This document shows, piece by piece, positions 35,230 through 46,908 of a stretch of 64,000 nucleotides of DNA (positions are counted from its first letter, which is position 1; each line of letters opens with the position of its first letter). A program made the translations under genes and the position numbers. This DNA is from Nematostella vectensis (taxonomy: Eukaryota; Cnidaria; Anthozoa; Actiniaria; Edwardsiidae). The DNA is taken from assembly GCF_932526225.1 (NCBI RefSeq), contig NC_064047.1, positions 7,749,501 to 7,813,500 of the forward strand, given 5' to 3'. The notes below the pieces were generated by a model. It was not told the DNA's origin and made no database searches. It saw only the letters and a list, made by a program, of their open reading frames with translations.

Positions 35230-35614
35230 ACAAAGGGCAAAAGTCCACTTTCCATTTTCAATAGGCGTGCTGTGCTATTTTTTTGTAGACTAAACTATAA
35301 AGCATAAGCTAGATCACTATGGTATTTAGCAAAATCTGACAATATCAATCAATCATTTATTTTTGCACTATTTGAAGTTGAGTTAATGCTTTACAAAGTG
35401 GACTTGGCAGATCAGAAAATATTAGTTATTAGTACCATGAGAATTCGGGAAAGTTCATTTTACAGTATTTTTATAATTATCTGTTTTTGTAGATTTTTCT
35501 ATACATGTGTCGCTACACTAAGAAATAACTAGACGTCCCGTGGATATTTTTTTCAGAGAACTCAAACGCCCCCTCCCGGAAAAACTATCATCTTCCCCAA
35601 TGGTTACGGGCCTG
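35169..35614. mobile_element. About 446-bp MITE (CAGGCCCATACC family)
   Basis: Left end CAGGCCCATACCTAGGGGG, right end GGTTACGGGCCTG (inverted, imperfect). A poly-C tract and (CA)n microsatellite at 35190-35233 lie just inside the left end. Same left end as 21846-22150. Confidence 0.65.
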
Positions 35615-36508
35615 AATTCTAGACCCCTCTCTAGTTTGCCTAATACGATTTTTCACACCCTAGCTATTACTCGCCTTCCCTGCTAGCAGAGCATTTTTAT
35701 TTCTCTTATTTTACTTATCTGGGTCGTGTTTCTATCGTTTTAAATTCTCATTTGTTTGCATAGAAACGTGACACATTTAACAGTGAACTGATACAAATAG
35801 GGAGATGTTAGTTTATGCAAGTATTCTTCCATAAAAATGTAAATAAATTCAATCCAATTCGATGTAGTACTTGTAGTTGTCTTTTATTTACTAATTTAAG
35901 CGATTAAGAGCGGATTTGGGGCCGTTTTAGCGCTGTTCGGTGAAACTTATTTAGAATCCCTCTATCACTCCCACTAAAGAAAAAAGTGCTACGTCACTGA
36001 CTGGCTTTCTGTGGGTTTTTAATTAAAATGACGTCGTCACGGTAACTGAAACCCGTTTTTAGAGAATTTGTAGAGAAAACCTTGAATTTCAATTTGATAT
36101 GCCCATTTTACTAACATAGCACCTTTTCCTCTATTCTAACTTAGCTTTGTCATGTGATTTTGTCATTATCTTTACGAAAAAAAGCAATTTTCCAACGCTT
36201 TTTCTACTTGTCACGTAATCAAACCGGTTTCGCGATAAACAGGTTTTGAACTGGTTTTCAACCCGAGTGTCTGGTTTTACGAGCGGCTTGTTCTTCAGGT
36301 TATAATCAGGTTTTTAGCGTCGTAATAAAAGAAAATGGCACCCACATTTCTTTAGAACACGACAAAACTCGAACGAGTAAGTTTCGCTGCCTTTTACAAA
36401 GATTCCCTGAGAATTTACCCCGTAAGAAGACTGTTTTAGCTTCGCGAATTGAAAATATCACTACTTGTTATTGTTCTACGCAACAACATTTCACAAACTC
36501 GCATAGAA
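35615..36508. other. Intergenic, no gene seen
   Basis: No recognised exon. Probably contains the 5' flank of the small ORF at 36509 if that ORF is real. Confidence 0.4.
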
Positions 36509-36727
36509 ATGGCTTCCCTAGTTGGTTCCTTCATCTTGAAAGACTTGTATGCCAAGGAAATCCATTCTACTGGAGATTCCAACGAGAAAACTAATCGTTT
36601 GGCTACCAATGAATCCGTCAGCATGGCCGCGTCGCAAGTGAGAACGAAGAAGCCATTGCCAAGGGCGCATAATGTCGTTGGAGGAGATTCCTACGTATTG
36701 ACCTTGATTTCAAGTTTCATGAATTAA
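36509..36727 (+). CDS. Hypothetical 72-aa protein
   Basis: Starts MASLVGSFILKDLYAKEIHS and ends SYVLTLISSFMN; no signal peptide or domain that I recognise. An in-frame upstream ATG at 36449 would add 20 residues. Its candidate 3' UTR contains AATAAA-type signals (for example around 37167-37200) and starts a large tandem duplication at 36748, 21 bp after the stop. Single exon; it could be a small lineage-specific gene, a terminal exon, or chance. Confidence 0.35.
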   Translation: MASLVGSFILKDLYAKEIHSTGDSNEKTNRLATNESVSMAASQVRTKKPLPRAHNVVGGDSYVLTLISSFMN

Positions 36728-37455
36728 ACTGTTGGCGAGAAGCGAAAGAAATGTCGCTTTTAAAGAAACGTGAACCTAACCTGGAGAGCACAGGATTATT
36801 TGAGTCGGGTCAACCAAAGCTGTTCTAACTCGCAACGAGTACAGCTCGTACATAAACTGCTTCGTACACTGTTGGTCTATGCTTGCCCCTGACGCGGGAA
36901 AACCAAGTGATAACCTAAAGTAAAGAAAGCTGTTTGTGTAAGGATTCGAGAAAACCTGCAGTACTAGCACACAAGAGCTGCTTATACCATCCGAAAAGCC
37001 AGCACAGTGCCAAGACAAACGATATTGATATGTGACATTTAAATAGGTTCCCGAAACCCTAAGATGGAAATTCTGAAGGATTTAGGATTTTATAAAACTT
37101 AAATTTTGTACAGATAAAAGAGTTGTTATTTAAGTTTCTTATTTAATGATTTGCCTATCAACATTGTATGAATAAAGGTTAAAAGATTGCTGTAATAAAC
37201 AGTTATTGTCATGGGAGAGGACAAGAAAAGGAGGGGAATGATGTCCCTGTGCCCTAAATCCCCTAAAAACTTTTGAAAATGAAATGTCGCCTTTTAAAAA
37301 AAACCTGGAGAGCACAAGATTTTTCGAGTCAAGTCAACCGAAGCTGTTCTAACTCGCAACGAGTACAGCTCCTACATAAACTGAACTGCTTCGTTCTATG
37401 CTTGCCCCTGACGCGGGAAAACCAAGTGATAACCTAAAGTAAAGAAAGCTGTTTA

Positions 37456-38267
37456 GGGGCGGACCATTTGACTTTTGAGGGAGGGGGTGGGTGATTTTGA
37501 AAAAATATATCCTGCAAGCTACATTTCAAAGAAAAAAATTGCATGCAAAGCAAATGAGCAGAAAACAAAAATAATGCACAAGTTTAAGAAAAAAAATGTT
37601 GCAATGCCATTGTGTGAAAAGATGAACCCTATGAAATAAAATCAAAATTATAAGTGATAACTTTGATGTTTTTACTCTATAATACATTTTCCTCTATATT
37701 TTTTATATGTGTATTTTGTATTTCTCCTCACCATATTCTTGAAAGTTTCTATTGGTTGAGACTCGCCCTTTCCACTATCACACCCCTATGTTGAAACTTA
37801 TAATAAGTTGTGTGGTCTCCTCCTATCAGATGGAACTAGTTCCCAATGGTTTTATTTTAAAAGTGCTCATGCTGAAGATTTTTCAATGATGATTGCTATA
37901 ATGCCCTTTGCAATCATTTTAGAAAAAAATTACCAAAACGTTTACTTGTACAAAAGAAGTCACAAACTTGAAATACAAATAAAACGGTTTAATAGATCAA
38001 TATATAAACTGTAACATCATATTGTATATAAATAGATAAAATAGATAAATCTTTCATAATTAATTTGATGGACTTCTCCAAAATATAATATAATGTGAAT
38101 AAGGAAAAAACTAAAATGGTTGTTTCCTCTTTGTGTTCACATATAAGCAGAGATACTAACCATCGATTAAAAAAAATCCTGCACATCCGATAGGCGAAAA
38201 AAAAAAAATTCTTGTAGACATAAAATCACCCATCCCCCCCCCCCTCAAAAGTCAAATGGTCCGCCCC
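37456..38267. mobile_element. 812-bp PIF/Harbinger-like MITE with readable empty site
   Basis: Termini GGGGCGGACCATTTGACTTT and its inverted partner AAAGTCAAATGGTCCGCCCC, flanked by TTA on both sides (37453-37455 and 38268-38270). The uninterrupted first copy of the host duplication (36748-37280) shows the pre-insertion locus, so the ends and the 3-bp duplication can be read directly. No transposase frame. A truncated relative lies at 5993. Confidence 0.9.
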
Positions 38268-38431
38268 TTACGCGAAGATTCGAGAAAACCTGCAGTACTA
38301 GAACACAAGAGCTGCTTATACCATTCGAAAAGCCAGCACAGTGCCAAGACAAACGATATTGATATGTGACATTGAAATGGGTTTCCGAAACCCTAAGATC
38401 GAAATTCTGGATTATAAAACTTTAATTTTGT

Positions 38432-38776
38432 ACAGATAGAAAGTTGTTATTTAAGTTTTTTATTTAATGATTTGCCTATCAACATTGTATGAATAAAGGT
38501 AATAAAATAGCTGTAATAAACGGTTATTGTCATGAGAGAGGACAAGACAGATAGAAAGTTGTTATTTAAGTTTCTTATTTAATGATTTGCCTATCAACAT
38601 TGTATGAATAAAGGTAATAAAATAGCTGTAATAAACGGTTATTGTCATGAGAGAGGACAAGACAGATAGAAATTTGTTATTTAAGTTTCTTATTTAATGA
38701 TTTGCCTATCAACATTGTATGAATAAAGGTAATAAAATAGCTGTAATAAACGGTTATTGTCATGAGAGAGGACAAG
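38432..38776. repeat. Three tandem 115-bp units with polyadenylation-type signals
   Basis: Units at 38432, 38547 and 38662 each contain ATTGTATGAATAAAGGTAAT and TGTAATAAACGG, that is, two AATAAA hexamers per unit. Nearly identical to each other, so recent. Confidence 0.9.
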
Positions 38777-38904
38777 AAAAGGAGGGGGGAATCATGGCCC
38801 ATCAATATTAAGTCTGTGTCCTAAATCCCCTAAAAATGCTCAATAGTCTAAATAATTGAAAAACAAAATACATTTCTGAATATCCCCGAATGAGAGCCGG
38901 CTAT

Positions 38905-39130
38905 ACTTGCATGGATTTTGTATACTTGCATGGATTTTTTTATACTTGCATGTTTTTTTTTATACTTGCATGGATTTATTTATACTTGCATGGATTTTGT
39001 ATACTTGCATGGATTTTGTATACCTGCATGGATTTTGTACACTTGCATGGATTTTGTATACCTCCATGGATTTTGTACTTGCATGGATTTTTTTATACTT
39101 GCATGGCTTTTTTCATACTTGCATGAATTT
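38905..39130. repeat. 18-19-bp TATACTTGCATGGATTTTG repeat
   Basis: About 12 degenerate copies. All three plus frames are open through it (Tyr/Cys/Phe/Leu-rich peptides), which is a consequence of the unit and not evidence of a gene. Confidence 0.9.
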
Positions 39131-39374
39131 GTAAACTCACGGAATCTTTACTTACTAGCAAAGTTTTTTGCATAATCTTGTGAATTTGTATACTTGCAAT
39201 GATTATTTAATAGTTGCACGGATAGTTTGGCATAACTTGATTTGCAAATTGATACTATAGTGCGAAAATGAATTTTGAAACGTTTGGCGCCTGATATATT
39301 CACCTCTAAATTCAATGCGCTAATACAGACTGGGACTATCCTACCGCCCGTGGTCAGATAATGCACTCATATCA

Positions 39375-40025
39375 ATATTTAGTGCAGACCTTGGACTCTC
39401 TTTGCGCTCGACATTCTGGCTCGTGAAAGAGGGTCCAGTATTTATTGCATGCGCATGCGCGAAAAAACACCGCATATATGCGGTGTGGCCTGGTTGCTTA
39501 GTTCAAGATGGCTGCGAAAGGGACGAGCGAGGCTTTATTTTAGAAATATTTCGCTAATTTTATTCGTTTGGGTTAATACATGATTGTCAGTCTTTCCGGG
39601 AACGGGACAGATGATAATTAGAGTCTGAAAAAGATATAAATCAATGAACTTTTCAGTTTTCGTTATTTTCACGCGCGCGCTTTATACATAGCGTCAAACG
39701 CGCGCGCGCTGTTTCGAAATATTTAATATTCAATCACATTTAAGCTCGTTATCGAAAACAAGTCCTATGCATGTCGCTGATATTCCTCAGTAGTATAAAA
39801 CATTCTTTTTAACTTAGGAATGATCTATTTTCGGAGCTCTACACTCGACAAGATCTAGCAGGAATCGACACGTCCGTTATTGCGCGCGTTCGTATTTCAA
39901 CTTTTTTGCGAAGATCGCTGATTGGTACATGTTCGCACATGCGCAAGCAATAAATACTGGACCCTTTTTCACGCGAGCCAAAATGTCGAGCGCAAAGAGA
40001 GTCCCAGGTCTGGATTAATCAATAT
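39375..40025. mobile_element. About 650-bp element with long terminal inverted repeats
   Basis: The left end (AATATTTAGTGCAGACCTTG, then GACTCTCTTTGCGCTCGACA) and the right end are inverted repeats of about 75 bp, extending through GGGTCCAGTATTTATTGC. The interior contains CGCGCG-rich segments (39672-39712). It abuts the first exon of the fibrinogen-like pseudogene. Confidence 0.8.
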
Positions 40026-40043
40026 TATATTTCATCATTACAG

Positions 40044-41339
40044 GTCCAAGAATTGCGCCCAAGTCCTGTACATGGTGTCCGGTAGCACGACCAACGGCTA
40101 CTACCAGCTGGTGGACAACCATGGAAACACCTACAAGGCCTACTGCGACTTCAACTCTGAACCGGGAGTGGCCTGGACCCTGATGATGTCATTCAGCCTT
40201 ACCAACAATGCCAGCCTCAATTACGGAGCACACCGCTGTCCCGTGATGCGCCGATGAACGAGAAATCTCCAAACTGCTTTGCGTACAAGTAAAAAAATTG
40301 TGCTGTGAGAGGAGAGATAGCGATAATATAATTCCTCGCCTTTATTATCTCTTTCCATTCTATTGTAAAGTAACTAATTTACCGATACATCTTGTAAAGT
40401 AACTAATTTACCGATACATCTTGCCACGAATATCCCTTTATTGCGCGACTCTTGTTCGTTCTCCACACAACACACTACTAAGGTTATCCTTGGTCACCTG
40501 ATATTCACGCGTCAAACTTAATCTTTAACTACTTACGTGCGTGACGTTACTACGTGAATATCTATCTTAACACTATATCCCTAGAAGCAATCAAAAGCTT
40601 ATTAGTGCGTTCAAACCTGAACCAAACGAATCCAGAACTATTGCAATAACGGATAAGTTAAGGCAATAAGGTAATGATTCGCCCATTGACAGGTAATCCG
40701 GAATTTATGAAAAATTTCGGAGTCCACACACTATGATCCGGTATCCAGAACCCTATTGGAGAACCTGTAATGGGGCGCAATTATAGCATATTTTTCCGAT
40801 GCGACTCGCAGGCTACATATACTACAACATATTGTCTGGATTTTATTGCAGTTTTATTGACAAAATCTAGCATAAAGTAAAAAATCCATATGTTCTCTCG
40901 GCCAATGTATTTAAAACAGCCCACATTCGTTAACAGAGCTTGGGTTACCTGTGGATTCTCTGGGTACCGTTAAAAAAGGTATCCATAATGAGCGTCACGT
41001 GCAGCTTTCCCAAATATGTCGACTACAAGGATTACCTGAGAGTGAGGCTGGTGGATTTCGACCCATTTCGTTTCAGTGGTTATAAAGTTTGCAAAAAAAA
41101 GTGGAATATGTCAAAATTCACGCTGCAGCTCAAACCACCGCCCCCTTCTGGCAATTCGTCAATTGGTTCACATCGACGGCAGTTAAACTACTCAAACCAG
41201 TGGTTGTGCTTTCTCTGCAGTTCCCGGTTCTGTGCATTCTGAGGATAACTTCGGGTATTATGGGATTGTGAATAACAAGTCCAGATGCACCGAGTCCCCT
41301 TCCATTACCACTCAGTACTGGTTTGGCGGAAGCAAGTAG
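40044..41339 (+). pseudogene. Broken fibrinogen-like secreted-protein gene
   Basis: The first exon follows a good acceptor (TTCATCATTACAG) and encodes KNCAQVLYMVSGSTTNGYYQ, then NTYKAYCDFNSEPGVAWTL, the start of a fibrinogen C-terminal-like domain. It then shifts frame before DAPMNEKSPN, followed by a GTAAAA donor. Later pieces in different frames are VTCSFPKYVDYKDYLRVRLV (about 41000), VEYVKIH (about 41100) and EDNFGYYGIVNNKSRC ending YWFGGSK at 41339. The order fits one family of cnidarian secreted proteins known to me only from memory. At least two frameshifts and stops make it a pseudogene, unless the assembly is wrong. A second family fragment is at 45762-45931. Confidence 0.65.
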
Positions 41340-41562
41340 CTTTACACCTCGTATTAGATAAGCCGCAATACACAAGCTCCTCCTTTCTTAATGATTGGGA
41401 GCGTTTAGAGGTTTGTATTAAGACTGAAAAGAGGACGTAGAATTGATAATTATGTCAAGATAATGTAAGTATAAGATTTACATCCAGAGCGCATGCCCTC
41501 CATCAACCTGCAAAGCAAGGGTTTCTGTGAGATTCCAAAGGTAATATAGATTTTTTAAAAAA

Positions 41563-43072
41563 TACACCTTTTGCTGTTCAATAACGGGAAGGGTACATTC
41601 ATTTGTGCCAAACGTTGTATCGTTAATGTGCATTGTACGTTCATCAACATCGCACGAAACATCCTTAGCGTGACTCGACTTTCAATAACAATGATTGAAT
41701 ATGCGCGAACATTCAATAGCATCAACGGACAATCAATAACGCAATTGGGCATTCATTAGGGATGGAATGAACATTCTTTTGCATGCAATCGAGAATTCAA
41801 TTACAAGTTTGGACATTCAGTAGCGTTTATTGACAATCAGTTATAAAAAAAAAATAGAAAATTCATTAGTGCTATTAACATAAACAAAGACAATCAAACC
41901 TTTTTCAGACAATCATGTTCATCAATGTGACATTCATCAATGTGGTTTGACAACCATTTATCTGATTTAAACCAAACAACAAGGAAAAATAAAATTTCAT
42001 TAGAGTTACTATTTTTCTCTTTTCTTTAAACAGTGGGCTCCTAAAATTAAGAGAAATATAGAGCTATAAAAAATTTTTAACAAAAAACAAGACAAACAAA
42101 CAACACTTTTTGTGGAGGGTTTATAAAAGCAAAAAATATATACTCACTCGCACGTTATAGAAAAACAGAAAACGTTTGTATGCCGCCAAGAAACCCCTCG
42201 AACACAGGGAAGAGCTAGAAGAGGGGAGAGAGAGCGTACCGCCAAGTATGTGCTCAAATTGGAAGAAATATCACCAGTCACTTTGGCTATTTCGCCCACT
42301 AACGGTCTTATCTTGCACTTTTCTATCATCGGGGGAATGAATGCACAAAGATTCAACGACTTCACAAACACGACTGAATCTTTACCCCAACGAAATCGTC
42401 ATTTTTATTTAAGACGGTGCACCAGCGCACCATAACCCACTAGATACCGGCCCAAACACTGAGCTAAAAAGTTACCGCCCTACAGCCCATTTCACAACAT
42501 CGGAGGCTACAACATAGGAACAGTCACGGGAGCGAAATGTGGCAATTGTTTCGTTTTATGCAAACCTATATACCTCGCTATGTTAATAGAGATCAATTTC
42601 AGGCATAAATGTCACTTAAAAAATCGAAATAAAACTAATGATATTTTCTTTTCTTATAATGTTTGTTTGAATCGAACAAACGATTGTCAAACCACATTCA
42701 TGAATGTCACCTTGATGAACATGATTGTCTGAAAAGGCTTGTTGATTGTCCTTGTTTATGTTAATAGCACTAATGAATTTTCTATTTCGTATAACTGATT
42801 GTCATTAAACGCTACTGATTGTCCAAACGTGCAATGGAATTTTCATTTCGCGCAAAAGAATGTTCGTTCCAATCGAATTGAATGTCCAAGTGCGTTATTG
42901 TTTCTCCGTTGATGATAACGAATGTTCACGAATATTCAATTATTGTTATTGAAAGTCGAGTCACGCTAAATGATGATTCGTGCGATGTTGATGAACGTAC
43001 AATACACGCTATCGTTGTAACTTTTGGCACAAATGAATGTCCCTTTCCCGTTAATGAACAGCAAAAGGTGTA
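41563..43072. mobile_element. 1.5-kb foldback element with about 393-bp inverted arms
   Basis: Left arm 41563-41955 and right arm 42681-43072 are imperfect inverted repeats starting TACACCTTTTGCTGTTCA. The arms consist of iterated ACATTCAT and GACAATCA motifs spaced about 20-30 bp apart. The loop of about 725 bp has only short open frames. This is the structure of a foldback (long-TIR) DNA element. No transposase visible. Confidence 0.85.
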
Positions 43073-45761
43073 CTTACAGAACAAAATCAGGAAAATGTCT
43101 TTAAAATAAATTGCCTCTTCTCAGCTCAGTAATCACCTCTCCTTTATATGCCAGCCGTTCCGCTTTTTCGGACGCTTGGAGACTAGATCTAAAACCCACT
43201 TTATGTTTAGCCAGAAGGTAAGGCCAAGGATGGACGTATTGACGCATGTATGAGGCTAAAGCGAAACAAAGGCTTAAGAAATCCCATGACCCTTATACTG
43301 ACCTTTATAAACAGATCTGATGGCCGCTCTCCCTAGCAAGGGCACTGCGAGCACGTAGCTATCAGACCCTTAGCACACAGACCCAATTTATTCCAATAAT
43401 GTTACACCAAAAATACATGAGTATAACATAAAACCTAAAAGCTATCGATGATTTGAAAATATATACTTTGCTGAAACATTTGTAGCCTCCTAACTATTTC
43501 GGTCACATGCTTATGTAAGAGAAGCACGATTCACCTACCCTTCCCCTCCCCAACAGTCATACACACCCTTCCCCCTCAGTCATACACACCATCCCCCTCA
43601 GTCATACACACTTGCTCCGAACCACCACTGAGAAGTGCTCTTATTACTGGCACGATTCACCTACCCTTCCCCTCCCCAACAGTCATACACACCCTCCCCC
43701 TCAGTCATACACACTTGCTCCGAACCACCACTGAGAAGTGCTCTTATTACTGGCACGATTCATGACCCTTCACAATAGAACCCAAATTCTTCGCCGAGTA
43801 ACCATGGCAACTGATTCTCGGGCCCACGTGTAGAAACACCCACTCCGTCTGCTCAAACAACCCGCACTATAAAAGTGCCAGAACCAGGTCCACGAAAGGC
43901 TCAGTTGTCAGTTACGCGGTGCGGAACCCCGGAGTTCAGTAAAGCGTGTCTTGTTTGCCCGCGAGGGGCGAAACCCCAACTCAGCTTTTGAAGCGCTTTT
44001 CTTCTCGTTTGCTTGGTTTATCTTCTCTTGCTAACGAACAATGAATAACCAACCAAACGAGCAGGAATGTGCACTAAAAATAAGTTCAAGTTAGTACGAT
44101 AACACAACAAAAAAGTCCCACTAACGCCGCAATGTTACCCGTGCGGCGTGTTGTAATCTTGAAGTTTGAATTTTTCCAGCTGCGAAAAGCAGAGGCACAT
44201 TACCATTTTTGGTAATATCGAGTTACCTTCTTATAATGCAAAATGGCCGCGCGGAGTTTGAAACTTGAATTTGTTTTGTTTGCGAGACGTCGCATCGCAA
44301 AAAGTCACCAAAACAGCAAAATATCCTGCTCTATACCAAGTTTGATATTTGATTGATGACTTCCTGTGTTCGAAAGTAAAATATCGTTTGGGAAACCTTT
44401 TCAAATTGAGCGCTTTTATTTGAGACTGTGACAATCTTCACTACAAGCCGAAATGAGTGCCCACAAGGTATTGTGAAAGTTGAGGAGAGCGGAGGTTGAA
44501 TTGTGAGAACGAAAGTGTGAGTCAAGGCCCAACGTCTATTCTTTAACAGGGAAAGATCGCCGAAGAATAGGTATGAAAATCCGTGTTAACATTTAGCCGA
44601 AAAGCATTTTACCCTTCCCTTGTCTCTGGGGTTCACTTCTTCTCATTCTTTGCCAAAATGTCTTGCCCTTCGACCACCACAACAACAAACTCCACCAAGA
44701 ATAGATAGACCCCCCCTTCCCCCCCCAAAAGTAACCCAAACCCGAGTTCTACTCCTACAACATTCAATAGCTTGAAACTTGCCAGCCCCGTAAAAAATAC
44801 TATAGATTAAGGTTTAGAAGGAAAATTTGCTTATCAAATTTAATTTATTTATTCCCTTTTATAAAATGAATCATGATGAAAACAGAGCTGGATACAATGA
44901 AGTCCTTTGGGGATGGTTCTGACACTGAGGTATACATACACCCCTCATTGAATAAGCACATTACATAGCCTCTCAAACAAGTGCCCCCTCTAGAATCCAT
45001 TTTTACAAAGCCATAATGTTAGCATTTGTGGTAAGGACTTTTTTTTACAACGAGTAATAGCAAACTAATACAGCAATGTATAATGACTGCCATCCCTGAG
45101 ATTTACAGATCAAAGCAAATCTATTGATTCCAGGATCAAATATAAACATTTAAACATGGTACTTTTATGTAGTGTCTTTTAATTGCATACAATAAACAGT
45201 GACTCGCGGCCATTCTTTATACGATTAGCTTTATTGTTTTAATGAGGCTCGCTGCCATTTCGTATAAGATTCGTTTTAGTTTCAATATCCCAGCTAAAAT
45301 ATCTCCTTGGAGTGTCTTCATTTGGAGTGTGAAAGCAAGATAAATCCAGGGAAATTCTGTGCAGTTGTATGACTCGATGAAACGTACAACTAAATAATTG
45401 GCGATCAATGATATACCCTGCTGGCTTACCCTTCCGCGTTCATTACAATACGATTCGGTGAAGTCTTAAAAATAACCCTGCAAATGAGGTCTCTTGCCGA
45501 TGAGAAACAACACAAATAGGATATATCTGACGCACTGAGTCAGTGAAATCCTTGCTTAAACAGATAAGACTAAAGAACTGCTAGCAGAGAGTTAAAAAGC
45601 GGCGTTCAACATGATTTTTCCGATTCGACTGAACCGCCTTTTTGTTTTCCTGCTCTGAGTTGAGGCGTGTCAGCGTGAGACTGGGCATAGTAATGCTCAT
45701 CTCTGATTGTTTATCAAATATAACCAAAAATGGTAATGTTCCGCACTGAAAAGGGGCTGAG
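43073..45761. other. Region without a convincing gene; local duplications
   Basis: A 110-bp tandem duplication (CACGATTCACCTACCCTTCC onward) lies at about 43527-43757. A TATAAAAG box follows at 43869. The 15-mer CCCGCACTATAAAAG at 43861 recurs inverted at 45769-45783, and ATTACCATTTTTGG recurs inverted nearby (about 44200 and about 45730), hinting at the ends of an old element. No exon recognised. Confidence 0.5.
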
Positions 45762-45931
45762 CTAAGCTCTTTTATAGTGCGGGTCCTTGTTTAAGACTTC
45801 TACATCATGGACTTCAATTCTCCGGATGTTCATGTAGTCCACTTTCTTGCAAGTCCCGTTTCCATCATTTAACGACAAGATATCAAACTCGGCAACCATG
45901 CCGCGCATGTAATCAACAAATGACCGCTGGC
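45762..45931 (-). pseudogene. Fibrinogen-like family exon fragment
   Basis: Follows a good acceptor on the minus strand (TTTCTATCTTTAG) and reads QRSFVDYMRGMVAEFDILSL, then GTCKKVDYMNIRRIEV, to a stop at 45762. It parallels the VDYKDYLRVRLVDFDP and KKVEYVKI segment of the broken gene at 40044-41339 on the other strand. I find no partner exons: upstream lies a DNA element (45969-46908). Either an isolated terminal exon of a gene whose other exons are far away, or a relic. Confidence 0.5.
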
Positions 45932-45968
45932 CTAAAGATAGAAAGCGTAAGGAAATATTAGGATATCT

Positions 45969-46908
45969 GGGGCCGGTTTCTTAAAGGCCGATTAGACTTA
46001 ACCCTAGATCAGCGCCTAATCCCGGGTTTAAATTCGCAAATAGTAGGTTAGCTAACCTACGGATAACTCACCATTCCCGAAAGCCAAGTAATCCCCCGAT
46101 GTACTAACCTTGGATTAAAGCCGCATTGTCACCAGTTTACTTCCGGAGGTCCGACGGAAACCTCAACCGTTAAAAGACAAAAATATCTATTAAAATCCGA
46201 GATATTTAACAGGCCATCCGCTCTAAATAATCGATCACATCCTCGAAGAAACTTCCAATAGACACACTGCTTTCAATATTTTGAAATATTTTTCTCGTTT
46301 TCCGTTAAAAATCGTCGAAGATTGCTACGTAATCGACCGGCAGTAAACTGGTGACAATGCGGCTTAAAGTGAGTGACGAACTGTTTTGACGAATAAAATT
46401 CACCCAAGATACCCAGTAGATCAATAGAGAGCAACTCAAGTTTACCTTTGGTGGTTTTACTTTCGCAGAGAAGCCCCAAAAACACCTTTACATCGCCTGT
46501 AGTTACCTCCATTTCATTGCGAAAGATGTCATTTGCAGGATTCTAGTCGGTGCGTTACACTAGCGAGACAGATTCATTTCAAGCATAAATTTCATGTAAC
46601 CTTTTGTGTGTCCGAGCACAATTTTCGAGTCAGCATCGCAACAATGGTCGCATAACAAAGCGAAGTGTTAGGACATTTGATCCCTGTATTTTTTTGTGTG
46701 TAAACGTCTTTTTTGTTGGCAACTTCATTTTATGAAACTTTAATTCTACTTCAAAATTTGGATGGCCTTTGTTACCTCCGAACTAACCAAGGGTTGGCGC
46801 TAACCAGCGTTTCGGGAAAAGAACTAATCCTGGGGTAAAAACTTAATCGTGGGTTAAGGCAAATTTAGCCCCGGGTTAGCCGTAATCGGCTTTTCAGAAA
46901 CCGGCCCC
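45969..46908. mobile_element. 940-bp DNA element with GGGGCCGGTTTCT ends
   Basis: Ends GGGGCCGGTTTCTTAAAGGC and, inverted, GGGGCCGGTTTCTGAAAAGC. Subterminal CTAATC/GGGTTA-type motifs are iterated at both ends. It hosts a nested 248-bp MITE. The remaining interior has one 79-codon minus-strand frame (46512-46273), partly inside the nested element; I do not call it a gene. Confidence 0.8.
46118..46365. mobile_element. 248-bp MITE, copy 2, nested
   Basis: Same length and ends as copy 1 (7479-7726), with TAA on both flanks outside AGCCGCATTG...GGCT, consistent with a 3-bp PIF/Harbinger-type target duplication. Inserted into the larger element 45969-46908. Confidence 0.85.

Larger units (their letters stand above)
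36748..38870. repeat. Tandem duplication of a 533-bp segment
   Basis: The sequence from GAAATGTCGC at 36748 recurs from 37281. Copy 2 is interrupted by the MITE at 37456-38267, and its AATAAA-containing tail is expanded to three units at 38432-38776. Both copies include CTTGCCCCTGACGCGGGAAA and CCAGCACAGTGCCAAGACAA. Confidence 0.9.

Noticed and set aside
38890-39175. Three overlapping plus frames with Tyr/Cys/Leu-rich peptides
   Set aside because: Product of the 18-19-bp tandem repeat; all frames open for the same reason.
46273-46512. 79-aa minus-strand frame as a gene
   Set aside because: Half of it lies in the nested 248-bp MITE; no homologue recognised.
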